Shown here one piece after another: positions 1-6,071 of a DNA stretch of 10,030 nucleotides. The DNA is from Desulfobacterales bacterium C00003060 (lineage in GTDB: Bacteria > Desulfobacterota > Desulfobacteria > Desulfobacterales > C00003060): NCBI GenBank assembly GCA_001751085.1, contig MAXP01000162.1:1-10030 (forward strand), written 5' to 3'. Made by a program: the position numbers and the translations under genes. Position 1 is the stretch's first letter. Each line of letters opens with the position of its first letter. The notes under the pieces were generated by a model that saw nothing but the letters and a program-made list of their open reading frames with translations, had not been told where the DNA came from and did no database searches.

Positions 1-21
1 TCACATGGTTATCAGGACCAC

Positions 22-141
22 TCATCCCGCAAATTTGCAAGTATTTTTCTGAAAAGCTATAAGCATGGCTACAATTGGAGTTCCTGCCACAAGGAAGTGT
101 CTAAAGCCCCCCGTTTCTTGATACCTGGACATCGCCCTCAT
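22..141 (-). CDS. Possible 39-residue single-pass membrane microprotein
   Basis: I do not recognise this protein. An ATG at 139-141 on the minus strand opens a 39-codon frame ending in TGA at 22-24. A GAAGG Shine-Dalgarno-like sequence (complement of 148-152) sits 6 nt upstream of the ATG, which favours this start over the second Met, three codons later. The product begins MRAMSRYQETGGFRHF, followed by a hydrophobic stretch (about residues 17-29, LVAGTPIVAMLIAF) and a short basic, cysteine-containing tail (KNTCKFAG). That arrangement suits one short membrane helix. It is transcribed divergently from ispG. Its size makes chance possible, and the only support is the ribosome-binding site and the protein-like composition. 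Confidence 0.33.
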   Translation of the reverse strand: MRAMSRYQETGGFRHFLVAGTPIVAMLIAFQKNTCKFAG

Positions 142-349
142 ATTGGACCTTCATAGCGCATCGGATCAACTTATTTCCCTTGAAGAAAAACCGCAAGTTT
201 GCTAATTTTATGTTGAACTATTTGTACAAGCTGCTGAACTGGTACATATTTATTGTGTCCAGCAAAACTCCGTCCTCTGGGCGGGGTCAGAGTTCTTTGG
301 CTCTGCCTGTACGTACGTGGTGGAGTGTTGGAGTACTGGAGCAAAGTTC
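142..349. other. Intergenic region upstream of ispG
   Basis: No convincing gene was found here. A poor promoter-like pair for ispG exists on the plus strand: TTGTAC at 222-227, a 17-nt spacer, then CATATT at 245-250. It is too weak to call. A small hairpin can form from CAGAG (288-292) with CTCTG (301-305), within the likely ispG leader. The ispG ribosome-binding site is GGAG at 338-341, 8 nt before its ATG. The only open frame at the left edge of the plus strand (1-156) gives 51 residues with no recognisable family. Confidence 0.4.
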
Positions 350-1432
350 ATGTCTATCGTTGCAAGGCGCAGCAAAACCAGACAGATATCGATCGGCGGG
401 GTTAGGATCGGCGATGGCGCCCCGATCACCGTCCAGTCCATGACCAATACCTTTACCCACGATGTTGCTGCTACGGTAGCGCAGATTCACCGCTTAGAGG
501 CTGTGGGCTGTGAACTTGTGCGGGTGGCAGTGCCTGACCAGGCGGCAGCAGAGGCCATCTCATCCATCAGGAAAGAGACGTCCATTCCACTGATTGCCGA
601 TATTCACTTTGATTACCGATTGGCTATTGCATCGCTGAAGGCCGGCGCAGACGGTCTGCGGATCAATCCGGGCAATATCGGGGGAACCAGGAAAGTGAGC
701 GCTGTGGCCAGAGAGGCCAGGGAACGAGGCATTCCTGTCCGCGTGGGGGTCAATGCAGGTTCACTTGAAAAGGACCTTGTCAGGAAACACGGCGGCTGTA
801 CCGCTCAGGCCATGGTGGAGAGCGCCCTGCGGCACGTAGAGTTGCTCAGGTCGTTTGACTTTCATGACATCAAGGTCTCCATAAAGGCATCGGACGTACT
901 GAGAACCGTGGAAGCCTACCGGTTGCTTTCTTCTCGAACGGACATCCCTCTCCATGTTGGAGTTACTGAAGCAGGCAGCCTGTATTCAGGCACGGTTAAG
1001 TCTGCACTGGGTATCGGTATCCTCCTTGCCGAGGGCATTGGTGACACCATCCGGGTCTCTCTTACCCGGGACCCTGTGGATGAGGTGCGAGTCGGCTATG
1101 AGATATTGAAGGCCTTGAAGATCCGGCAGCGTGGCCCGGAAATCGTTTCATGTCCCACGTGTGGCCGGTGTGAGATTGACCTGTTCGGGATTGTTGAGCG
1201 CGTGGAATCAGCCTTGCTTACAAGCACCACCCCCGTGCAGCTTGCTATTATGGGATGTGTGGTAAATGGGCCAGGGGAGGCACGGGAGGCTGACATCGGG
1301 ATCGCAGGCGGCAAAGGCCTTGGGATCCTTTTCAAAAAAGGAAAGGTTGTACGCAAGGTGGAAGAACAAAGACTGGTTGATGTGCTGCTTGAGGAAGTGA
1401 AAGCGTATGAGGTAAAGCATGGGAAAGGATAA
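350..1432 (+). CDS. ispG: 4-hydroxy-3-methylbut-2-enyl diphosphate synthase, IspG (GcpE)
   Basis: This enzyme makes HMBPP from methylerythritol cyclodiphosphate, the penultimate step of the MEP isoprenoid pathway. It is a cytosolic [4Fe-4S] enzyme fed electrons by flavodoxin or ferredoxin. The 360-residue product has the compact bacterial form: an N-terminal TIM-barrel part (PITVQSMTNT at 25-34, ADIHFDYR at 83-90, GLRINPGNIGG at 102-112, GVTEAG at 204-209) and a C-terminal cluster domain. Cluster ligands are visible as Cys268 and Cys271 (SCPTCGR) and Cys303 (MGCVVNGPGE), with the catalytic Glu at 310. The start is ATG 350, because GGAG lies 8 nt upstream and the family begins there; an upstream GTG at 317 would add an unusual 11-residue leader. 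Its last 14 nt overlap proS, so the two are almost certainly co-transcribed and translationally coupled. Confidence 0.97.
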   Translation: MSIVARRSKTRQISIGGVRIGDGAPITVQSMTNTFTHDVAATVAQIHRLEAVGCELVRVAVPDQAAAEAISSIRKETSIPLIADIHFDYRLAIASLKAGADGLRINPGNIGGTRKVSAVAREARERGIPVRVGVNAGSLEKDLVRKHGGCTAQAMVESALRHVELLRSFDFHDIKVSIKASDVLRTVEAYRLLSSRTDIPLHVGVTEAGSLYSGTVKSALGIGILLAEGIGDTIRVSLTRDPVDEVRVGYEILKALKIRQRGPEIVSCPTCGRCEIDLFGIVERVESALLTSTTPVQLAIMGCVVNGPGEAREADIGIAGGKGLGILFKKGKVVRKVEEQRLVDVLLEEVKAYEVKHGKG

Positions 1433-2945
1433 TAAGGCAGAAACAGCAATAACACCAACTCGGAGCCTGGACTACGCTGAATGGTATCAGCAGGTGGTCA
1501 GGGCATCGGATTTGGCTGAGAACTCCCCTGTACGGGGATGCATGGTAATAAAGCCATGGGGCTATGCACTGTGGGAAAATATAAGGGATGTATTGGACGA
1601 CATGTTCAAGGAAACAGGTGTAAAAAATGCCTACTTCCCCCTGTTCATACCCAAGCGATTCCTTGAAAGGGAGGCCGAACACGTTGAAGGGTTTGCCAAG
1701 GAATGTGCCGTTGTGACCCATCACCGTTTGGAAGAGGGGCCGGACGGGAGCCTAATACCGGCAGGAGTCCTTGATGAGCCATTAGTGGTAAGGCCCACAT
1801 CGGAAACAATCATAGGAGATTCTTTCTCAAGGTGGGTCAGCAGTTACCGGGATCTTCCCCTGCTCATTAACCAGTGGTGTAATGTGGTGAGGTGGGAAAT
1901 GAGGACACGTATTTTTCTGAGGACCAGTGAATTCCTTTGGCAAGAAGGCCACACCGCACATGCCATCCGGGCGGAGGCCATGGACAGGACACTTCAGATG
2001 CTCGACATTTATGAGAAGCTAGCGCAAGACTATCTTGCAGTCCCTGTCCTGAAAGGGGAAAAGTCGGCCTCTGAGCGATTTCCCGGTGCAGTCAACACAT
2101 TCACTCTTGAAGCCATGATGCAGGATCGAAAGGCCCTGCAGACCGGGACATCCCATTTTTTGGGACAGAAGTTCGCAAGGGCCTCTGAGATTAAATACCA
2201 GTCTGCTGAAGAAAAAGAGGTGTATGCCTGGACCACATCCTGGGGGGTTTCTACGCGTCTCATTGGTGCTATCATCATGACGCATGCCGATGACAACGGG
2301 CTGGTGCTTCCTCCCATGATTGCGTCATCTCACGTGGTCTTGATGCCTATCATCAGAAAACCGGCAGACAAGACCACCGTCATGGACTTCACACATTCTC
2401 TGGCAAGGGAGTTAAGAGGGCAATATTACCATGATCGCAAGATAGCGGTTGAGATCGATGACAGGGAAGCTCACGGAGGCAAAGGATGGGACTGGATCAA
2501 AAAAGGGATTCCGGTCCGTGTGGAGATAGGCCCGAGGGACATTGCCCAGGCCTCGGTTTTTGTGGGGCGAAGAGACAGGGGGCCGAGAGAAAAGGAATCG
2601 ATCCCGCGGGATCAGTTTATCAAGACTATAGTTCGGATGTTGGATGAGATACAAAAGAACATGTTTGATCGGGCGTTGGTGTTCAGGGAAAAAAACACAA
2701 AACAGATCGATTCCCAAGAGGATTTCTATGCCTTTTTTACCCCGAAGAATCAGGAAAAGCCTGAGATTCACGGGGGCTTTGCCCTTGCACACTGGTGTGG
2801 GAATGAGACATGTGAAGAAAAGATAAAGACAGACCTGAGTGTGACGATTCGCTGCATTCTCCCGGATGCCGAAGAGGAGACTGGAAGATGTATCGCTTGC
2901 GGGGACAAGAGCACCCGGCGAGTGGTATTTGCCAAGGCCTACTAA
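1419..2945 (+). CDS. proS: Prolyl-tRNA synthetase, archaeal/eukaryote-type (ProS type 3)
   Basis: This class II synthetase charges tRNA-Pro with proline in the cytosol. At 508 residues it is the short form lacking the INS editing domain of E. coli-type ProRS. Visible landmarks are the proline-pocket segment VVRPTSE (123-129), motif 2 (VVRWEMRTR at 156-164, then TSEFLWQEGHTAH at 169-181) and motif 3 (STRLIGAIIMTHADDNGLV at 278-296). An anticodon-binding domain follows (about 300-410). The C-terminal domain carries a probable zinc site, Cys460-x4-Cys465 and Cys491-x2-Cys494, and ends in a C-terminal Tyr (FAKAY), both typical of the Thermus/archaeal type. The ATG lies inside the ispG 3' end (14-nt overlap), so its ribosome-binding site must be within ispG coding sequence, and coupling with ispG translation is likely. 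The next gene, rel, starts 47 nt downstream with no terminator seen. Confidence 0.97.
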   Translation: MGKDNKAETAITPTRSLDYAEWYQQVVRASDLAENSPVRGCMVIKPWGYALWENIRDVLDDMFKETGVKNAYFPLFIPKRFLEREAEHVEGFAKECAVVTHHRLEEGPDGSLIPAGVLDEPLVVRPTSETIIGDSFSRWVSSYRDLPLLINQWCNVVRWEMRTRIFLRTSEFLWQEGHTAHAIRAEAMDRTLQMLDIYEKLAQDYLAVPVLKGEKSASERFPGAVNTFTLEAMMQDRKALQTGTSHFLGQKFARASEIKYQSAEEKEVYAWTTSWGVSTRLIGAIIMTHADDNGLVLPPMIASSHVVLMPIIRKPADKTTVMDFTHSLARELRGQYYHDRKIAVEIDDREAHGGKGWDWIKKGIPVRVEIGPRDIAQASVFVGRRDRGPREKESIPRDQFIKTIVRMLDEIQKNMFDRALVFREKNTKQIDSQEDFYAFFTPKNQEKPEIHGGFALAHWCGNETCEEKIKTDLSVTIRCILPDAEEETGRCIACGDKSTRRVVFAKAY

Positions 2946-2992
2946 GGGCTGGGTCAAAAATAGTGAAAGTAAAATGGTTGAGTTGAGTGGAT

Positions 2993-5137
2993 ATGATTCG
3001 AATCACTGACATCCTTGACCGTATCAGCGTTTACCACCCGGAGGCAGACTTGGATCTGGTGGAAAGGGCTTATATTTATACGGCGCGTGTCCATGAGGGC
3101 CAGGTACGTCTATCCGGAGAGCCTTATCTCTCTCACCCGCTCGAGGTCGCGGGGCTATTGACCGAGTTGAAGTTGGACACGGTGAGTGTTGCAGCGGGCC
3201 TTCTTCACGATACCCTGGAGGATACCGGTGCAACCATGGAAGACCTAACCCAGTTGTTTGGGAAACCCGTGGCCCACATTGTGGAAGGCGTGACAAAGCT
3301 GAGTCTTTTGTCGTTTCGCAGTTCTGAGGCCCGTCAGGCAGAAAGCATCCGAAAGATGATTCTTGCCATGGCCGATGACATACGCGTTATCCTGATTAAA
3401 CTGTGCGATCGGCTCCACAACATGCGTACCCTTCAGTTCCAAAGTGAAAAGAAGCAAATCAAGATAGCCCAGGAAACCCTTGATATTTATGCCCCACTTG
3501 CAAGTCGCCTCGGTATTCATTGGATCAAGGTGGAACTCGAAGACATCGCATTCAAGTATTTTTTTCCCAACCAGTACCATGAAATCTCCAACCAGGTGGC
3601 AAAGAAGAGGGATGAGCAACAAGAGCATGTTGACAAAATAAAGAAGGTTATCGAGACGATGATGGCAGAGGCCAATCTTCCCTGTAAGGTTATGGGCCGT
3701 CACAAACATTCCTATGGCATCTATCAGAAAATGATGAAGCAAGGAGTGGATTTCGACGAGGTGTACGACATCCTTGCTTTCCGTATCATTTTGGATACGG
3801 TGCCCCAGTGCTACCAGGCTGTCGGGATCATCCATTCAGTATGGAAGCCCATAGCAAAACGTTTCAAGGATTTCATTGGTATCCCCAAGCCCAATATGTA
3901 CCAGTCCCTGCACACAACGGTGATTGTGCCCTTGGGGGAGCGCGTCGAGATTCAGCTCCGCACCAAGAAGATGGATCGTATAGCCAGGGATGGCATTGCA
4001 GCCCACTGGCAGTATAAGGAAAAAGGCGGCTTTGATCAGGACACAGGGGCGGTCTTTGCCTGGCTCAGGAAACTGGTAGAGGAACAGAAAGACTACAAGG
4101 ACCCTGACGAATTCATGGAAAACGTGAGGATCGAGCTTTTTCCAGATGAGGTCTATCTGTTCAGCCCCCGGGGCGACGTGTTAGCCCTTCCAAAGGGTGC
4201 CACGCCTGTGGATTTTGCCTATTCGATCCATACTGAGGTGGGAAACCAGTGTACAGGGGCCAAGGTGGATGGTCGAATGGTCCCCTTGAAGTATGAGCTG
4301 AAGACCGGTCAACGGGTTGAAATAATTACCTCGCCCCGCCACAAGCCCAGTAAGGACTGGCTGAATTTTGTCAAGACACCAAGGGCCCGGTCTCGGGTAC
4401 GCCAGCACATCAAGGCAGAGGAACGGAAATGGAGTTTGGCACTGGGTCGTGAGATGTGCGAGAAGCTCCTGCGCAAGCATAATATGAGTTTCAATAAGTC
4501 TTTGAAATCAGACGAATTCGAAGCAGCAGTCCAAGGTCTTGGCTACAAAACCGCCGACGACCTGATCGCAGGCGTAGGATATGGCAAGGTGACCCCTCTC
4601 CAGATAGTGCGGTATTTGCTCCCAAAAACCGAGATAACAGACGAAAAAGAGACCGTTGTCACAAAGTCAAAGGAGCCTGACGCCAGGAAAAGACCCAAGT
4701 CAGGCATACTGTTAAAGGGTATAGACAACGTACTGGTTCGTTTTGCCAAGTGTTGCAACCCTCTGCCCGGTGATCCTGTAGTTGGATACATCACCCGAGG
4801 TCAAGGGGTCACGGTTCACCGCACTATTTGCCACCATGCTTTAGATATGGATCCAGAGCGGCGGATTGAATTGGAATGGGCACCAGAGACCAAAGAGTCT
4901 TACCCCGTGAGAATTCATGTGCTGTGTGACGACAAGATGGGCGTTTTGGCCAGTCTTACTGCATCCATAAGCCAGGATGAAGCCAATATCCTGGATGCTG
5001 CCGTTAACACGCGCATAGATAAGAGGGCGGATTGTTATTTCACTATCTCCGTGTCAGGCGCTGACCACCTGGAAAATGTGATCAGATCAGTCAAAAAAAT
5101 CAGACACGTCATAATGGTGACTCGCGTTGCCACATGA
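2993..5137 (+). CDS. rel: Bifunctional (p)ppGpp synthetase/hydrolase, RelA/SpoT family (Rel)
   Basis: This enzyme makes and degrades the stringent-response alarmone (p)ppGpp. The 714-residue product has the full long-RSH order. The HD hydrolase domain (about 25-160) has metal ligands His48, His72-Asp73 (LLHDTLEDT) and Asp139 (KLCDRLHNM). The synthetase domain (about 230-345) has GRHKHSYGIY and RFKDFIGIPKPN. A TGS domain (about 386-446), a helical region, a zinc-finger-like segment (CCNPLPGD, Cys587/588, with HRTICHH, Cys613) and a C-terminal ACT domain (about 638-714) follow. The hydrolase site is intact, and the RFKD motif (290-293) is the charge pattern of bifunctional enzymes rather than RelA-only synthetases, so both activities are expected. 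ATG 2993 gives the canonical start MIRITDIL; a GTG at 2987 would add only two residues, and neither has a strong ribosome-binding site. It follows proS by 47 nt, probably in the same transcript, and converges on rpmB. Confidence 0.96.
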   Translation: MIRITDILDRISVYHPEADLDLVERAYIYTARVHEGQVRLSGEPYLSHPLEVAGLLTELKLDTVSVAAGLLHDTLEDTGATMEDLTQLFGKPVAHIVEGVTKLSLLSFRSSEARQAESIRKMILAMADDIRVILIKLCDRLHNMRTLQFQSEKKQIKIAQETLDIYAPLASRLGIHWIKVELEDIAFKYFFPNQYHEISNQVAKKRDEQQEHVDKIKKVIETMMAEANLPCKVMGRHKHSYGIYQKMMKQGVDFDEVYDILAFRIILDTVPQCYQAVGIIHSVWKPIAKRFKDFIGIPKPNMYQSLHTTVIVPLGERVEIQLRTKKMDRIARDGIAAHWQYKEKGGFDQDTGAVFAWLRKLVEEQKDYKDPDEFMENVRIELFPDEVYLFSPRGDVLALPKGATPVDFAYSIHTEVGNQCTGAKVDGRMVPLKYELKTGQRVEIITSPRHKPSKDWLNFVKTPRARSRVRQHIKAEERKWSLALGREMCEKLLRKHNMSFNKSLKSDEFEAAVQGLGYKTADDLIAGVGYGKVTPLQIVRYLLPKTEITDEKETVVTKSKEPDARKRPKSGILLKGIDNVLVRFAKCCNPLPGDPVVGYITRGQGVTVHRTICHHALDMDPERRIELEWAPETKESYPVRIHVLCDDKMGVLASLTASISQDEANILDAAVNTRIDKRADCYFTISVSGADHLENVIRSVKKIRHVIMVTRVAT

Positions 5138-5149
5138 ATCGGAAATCGT

Positions 5150-5195
5150 GAACCGTAGATCGTTTTACGAATAACGGTTCCCGAATAACGATCTA
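5150..5195. other. Interleaved inverted repeats between convergent rel and rpmB
   Basis: A 9-nt perfect inverted repeat pairs TAGATCGTT (5156-5164) with AACGATCTA (5187-5195). A second, GAACCGT (5150-5156) with ACGGTTC (5174-5180), interleaves with it, and CGAATAACG occurs twice as a direct repeat (5168-5176, 5182-5190). The right arm covers the rpmB stop codon. The position between two convergent genes suggests a shared transcription-end structure, but no T-run follows on either strand, so it is not a textbook intrinsic terminator. Confidence 0.35.
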
Positions 5196-5384
5196 TGCTG
5201 GTTTTGTCACTAAACCCGAACGCAGGCACCGCGTACATACCTTGATTCGCTTGACCCTGCCATTCCGGATAGCACGAACCTGCTGCAAATTAGGGTAAAA
5301 CCGTCGCTTCGTGAGATTGTGGGCGTGGCTCACATTATTTCCGGTCATAGGTTTTTTTCCGCATACTTCACATACTCTGGCCAT
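5193..5384 (-). CDS. rpmB: 50S ribosomal protein L28
   Basis: This is a structural protein of the large ribosomal subunit. The 63-residue product is of normal length for the zinc-binding form. It starts [12 protein letters not shown], then has the family segments [19 protein letters not shown] and a C-terminal [10 protein letters not shown]. Four cysteines (5, 8, 50, 53) form two CxxC pairs that should bind zinc. A strong AGGAG ribosome-binding site (complement of 5394-5398) lies 9 nt before the ATG. The upstream DUF523-like gene ends only 19 nt away on the same strand. The two could be co-transcribed, although a promoter candidate specific to rpmB lies within the end of that gene. Its 3' end converges on rel. 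Confidence 0.97.
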   Translation of the reverse strand: MARVCEVCGKKPMTGNNVSHAHNLTKRRFYPNLQQVRAIRNGRVKRIKVCTRCLRSGLVTKPA

Positions 5385-5403
5385 ATTGTTGCACTCCTAA
5401 ATA

Positions 5404-5961
5404 TCAAGATTTTTTGCAAGCCTTCAAAATGTATTTAACACATAAGATGGCAGGATGCAAACGCTTCGAGGTATATTCTCTCGTTGCTGTTAACCCGTTA
5501 CTCCAACGGGGGCCAAACTCCCGAGGTCTATCCATCGCTGAAGCTATGACTTCTTCGATTTCGATTCCTTCCCGGATAAAGAGTGCTGTCGTCACCCCAA
5601 TAGGTTGTCGATCCCCTGACCGGCCCCCAATACCTCACGAAGGACTCTTGTCTTTTAGATAGCAAAACTGAATATTGTTTTCCCTAATCATTCTGAGGGC
5701 TTCAAAGGCGCCTCTCAGGAAGGCCTGGGTCATATCGTTCCCCTCGCGGTCCACGACTCTGGCGCAACCATCCAGTACATCGAAGCCATCGCCATCATGG
5801 AGATCACAAGGAGTCCTCGGGGTCGGAAGGTATCCAAGCTCCTCTGGACATATAGGAAGCATTGCTTCTTTGGCAGCCCGTTTCACCAGCTTTTCACTGG
5901 GGCTGGTTCTGCCATCATAACGGCAGCAATATCCCAGAAGACAGGCGCTTGCAGCAATCAT
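5404..5961 (-). CDS. DUF523/TudS-like Fe-S protein with in-frame TGA, probable selenoprotein
   Basis: The N-terminal part matches DUF523: MIAASACLLGYCCRYDG, then LPICPEELGYLPTPR, DGDGFDVLDG, and YLKDKSPS. DUF523 includes TudS, a thiouracil desulfurase whose [4Fe-4S] cluster is held by three cysteines: one in ACLLG, one in CPE and one in SPSCG. Here the first two are present (Cys7, Cys38), but codon 109, the third, is TGA (complement of 5635-5637). The frame then stays open for 76 codons, starting G-IGGRSGD and continuing PIGVTTALFIREGIEIEEV, which matches the end of the family. The whole product would be 185 residues including Sec. After the domain comes a tail of about 46 residues with no recognised similarity, ending 19 nt before rpmB. 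I chose ATG 5961 because the family starts just before ACLLG; GTG 5973 is possible and overlaps a repeat. Neither has a clear ribosome-binding site. The alternative is a pseudogene with one nonsense change. Confidence 0.72.
5432..5460 (-). promoter_or_regulatory. Candidate sigma-70-type promoter for rpmB
   Basis: On the minus strand, TTGCAT (complement of 5455-5460) is followed by a 17-nt spacer and TAAATA (complement of 5432-5437), preceded by a TGn extended -10 element. Transcription from here would give a leader of roughly 40 nt containing the AGGAG site of rpmB. It lies inside the C-terminal extension of the DUF523-like frame. Both boxes match the consensus at only about three of six positions, so this is a weak call. 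Confidence 0.28.
5609..5622 (-). promoter_or_regulatory. Candidate bacterial SECIS hairpin downstream of the in-frame TGA
   Basis: On the minus strand the RNA CGGUC-AGGG-GAUCG can fold into a 5-bp stem (one G-U pair) with a 4-nt AGGG apical loop. The loop starts 18 nt after the UGA. Known bacterial SECIS elements lie inside the reading frame just after the UGA, with the apical loop about 16-37 nt downstream and a G among its first two positions; this hairpin meets those rules. A C/A mismatch followed by a G-C pair extends the stem weakly. A 5-bp stem is short and could arise by chance, so it supports rather than proves Sec insertion. Confidence 0.45.
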
Positions 5962-5969
5962 AATATTTG

Positions 5970-5997
5970 TCACTGGTCATTTGTCATTGGTCAATAA
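5970..5997. repeat. Degenerate 7-nt tandem repeat (TCACTGG/TCATTGG type)
   Basis: Four consecutive heptamers read TCACTGG, TCATTTG, TCATTGG and TCAATAA on the plus strand. The first differs by one base from the TTACTGG unit of the array at 7519-7567. The array sits immediately upstream of the DUF523-like gene and covers its possible GTG start, one reason to prefer the ATG at 5961. Confidence 0.6.
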
Positions 5998-6013
5998 AGG
6001 TGAACTGAAGTGC

Positions 6014-6039
6014 CGGAATTTATGAATCCCTCAATTCCG
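6014..6039 (-). terminator. Weak hairpin downstream of the aldolase gene
   Basis: CGGAATT (6014-6020) and AATTCCG (6033-6039) form a perfect 7-bp inverted repeat with a 12-nt loop, 33 nt beyond the aldolase stop codon. The position fits a transcription-end hairpin, but no T-run follows on the minus strand, and the right arm overlaps a heptamer repeat, so the function is uncertain. Confidence 0.25.
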
Positions 6040-6063
6040 CAATCCGCAATCGCCAATCCGCAT
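6036..6063. repeat. Degenerate 7-nt tandem repeat (TCCGCAA type)
   Basis: Four consecutive heptamers read TCCGCAA, TCCGCAA, TCGCCAA and TCCGCAT on the plus strand, ending 8 nt before the aldolase stop codon. The unit differs in sequence from the TTACTGG-type arrays nearby but has the same period. Confidence 0.6.
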
Positions 6064-6071
6064 TCACAAGA

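Noticed and set aside
1..156. Plus-strand frame open from the left edge (51 residues)
   Set aside because: There is no recognisable sequence. It could be the end of a gene outside the window, but nothing supports that beyond the absence of stops.
2412..2957. 181-codon frame antisense to the 3' end of proS
   Set aside because: It is a shadow of a well-supported proS frame and has no recognisable motifs.
3245..3835. 196-codon frame antisense to rel
   Set aside because: The rel coding frame beneath it has intact catalytic motifs; the antisense product resembles no family.
5635..5973. A stand-alone 112-residue truncated DUF523 protein
   Set aside because: It stops exactly at the conserved SPSC cysteine, and the same frame continues with family-like sequence, so a recoded longer protein is the better reading. 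Nonsense mutation remains the alternative.
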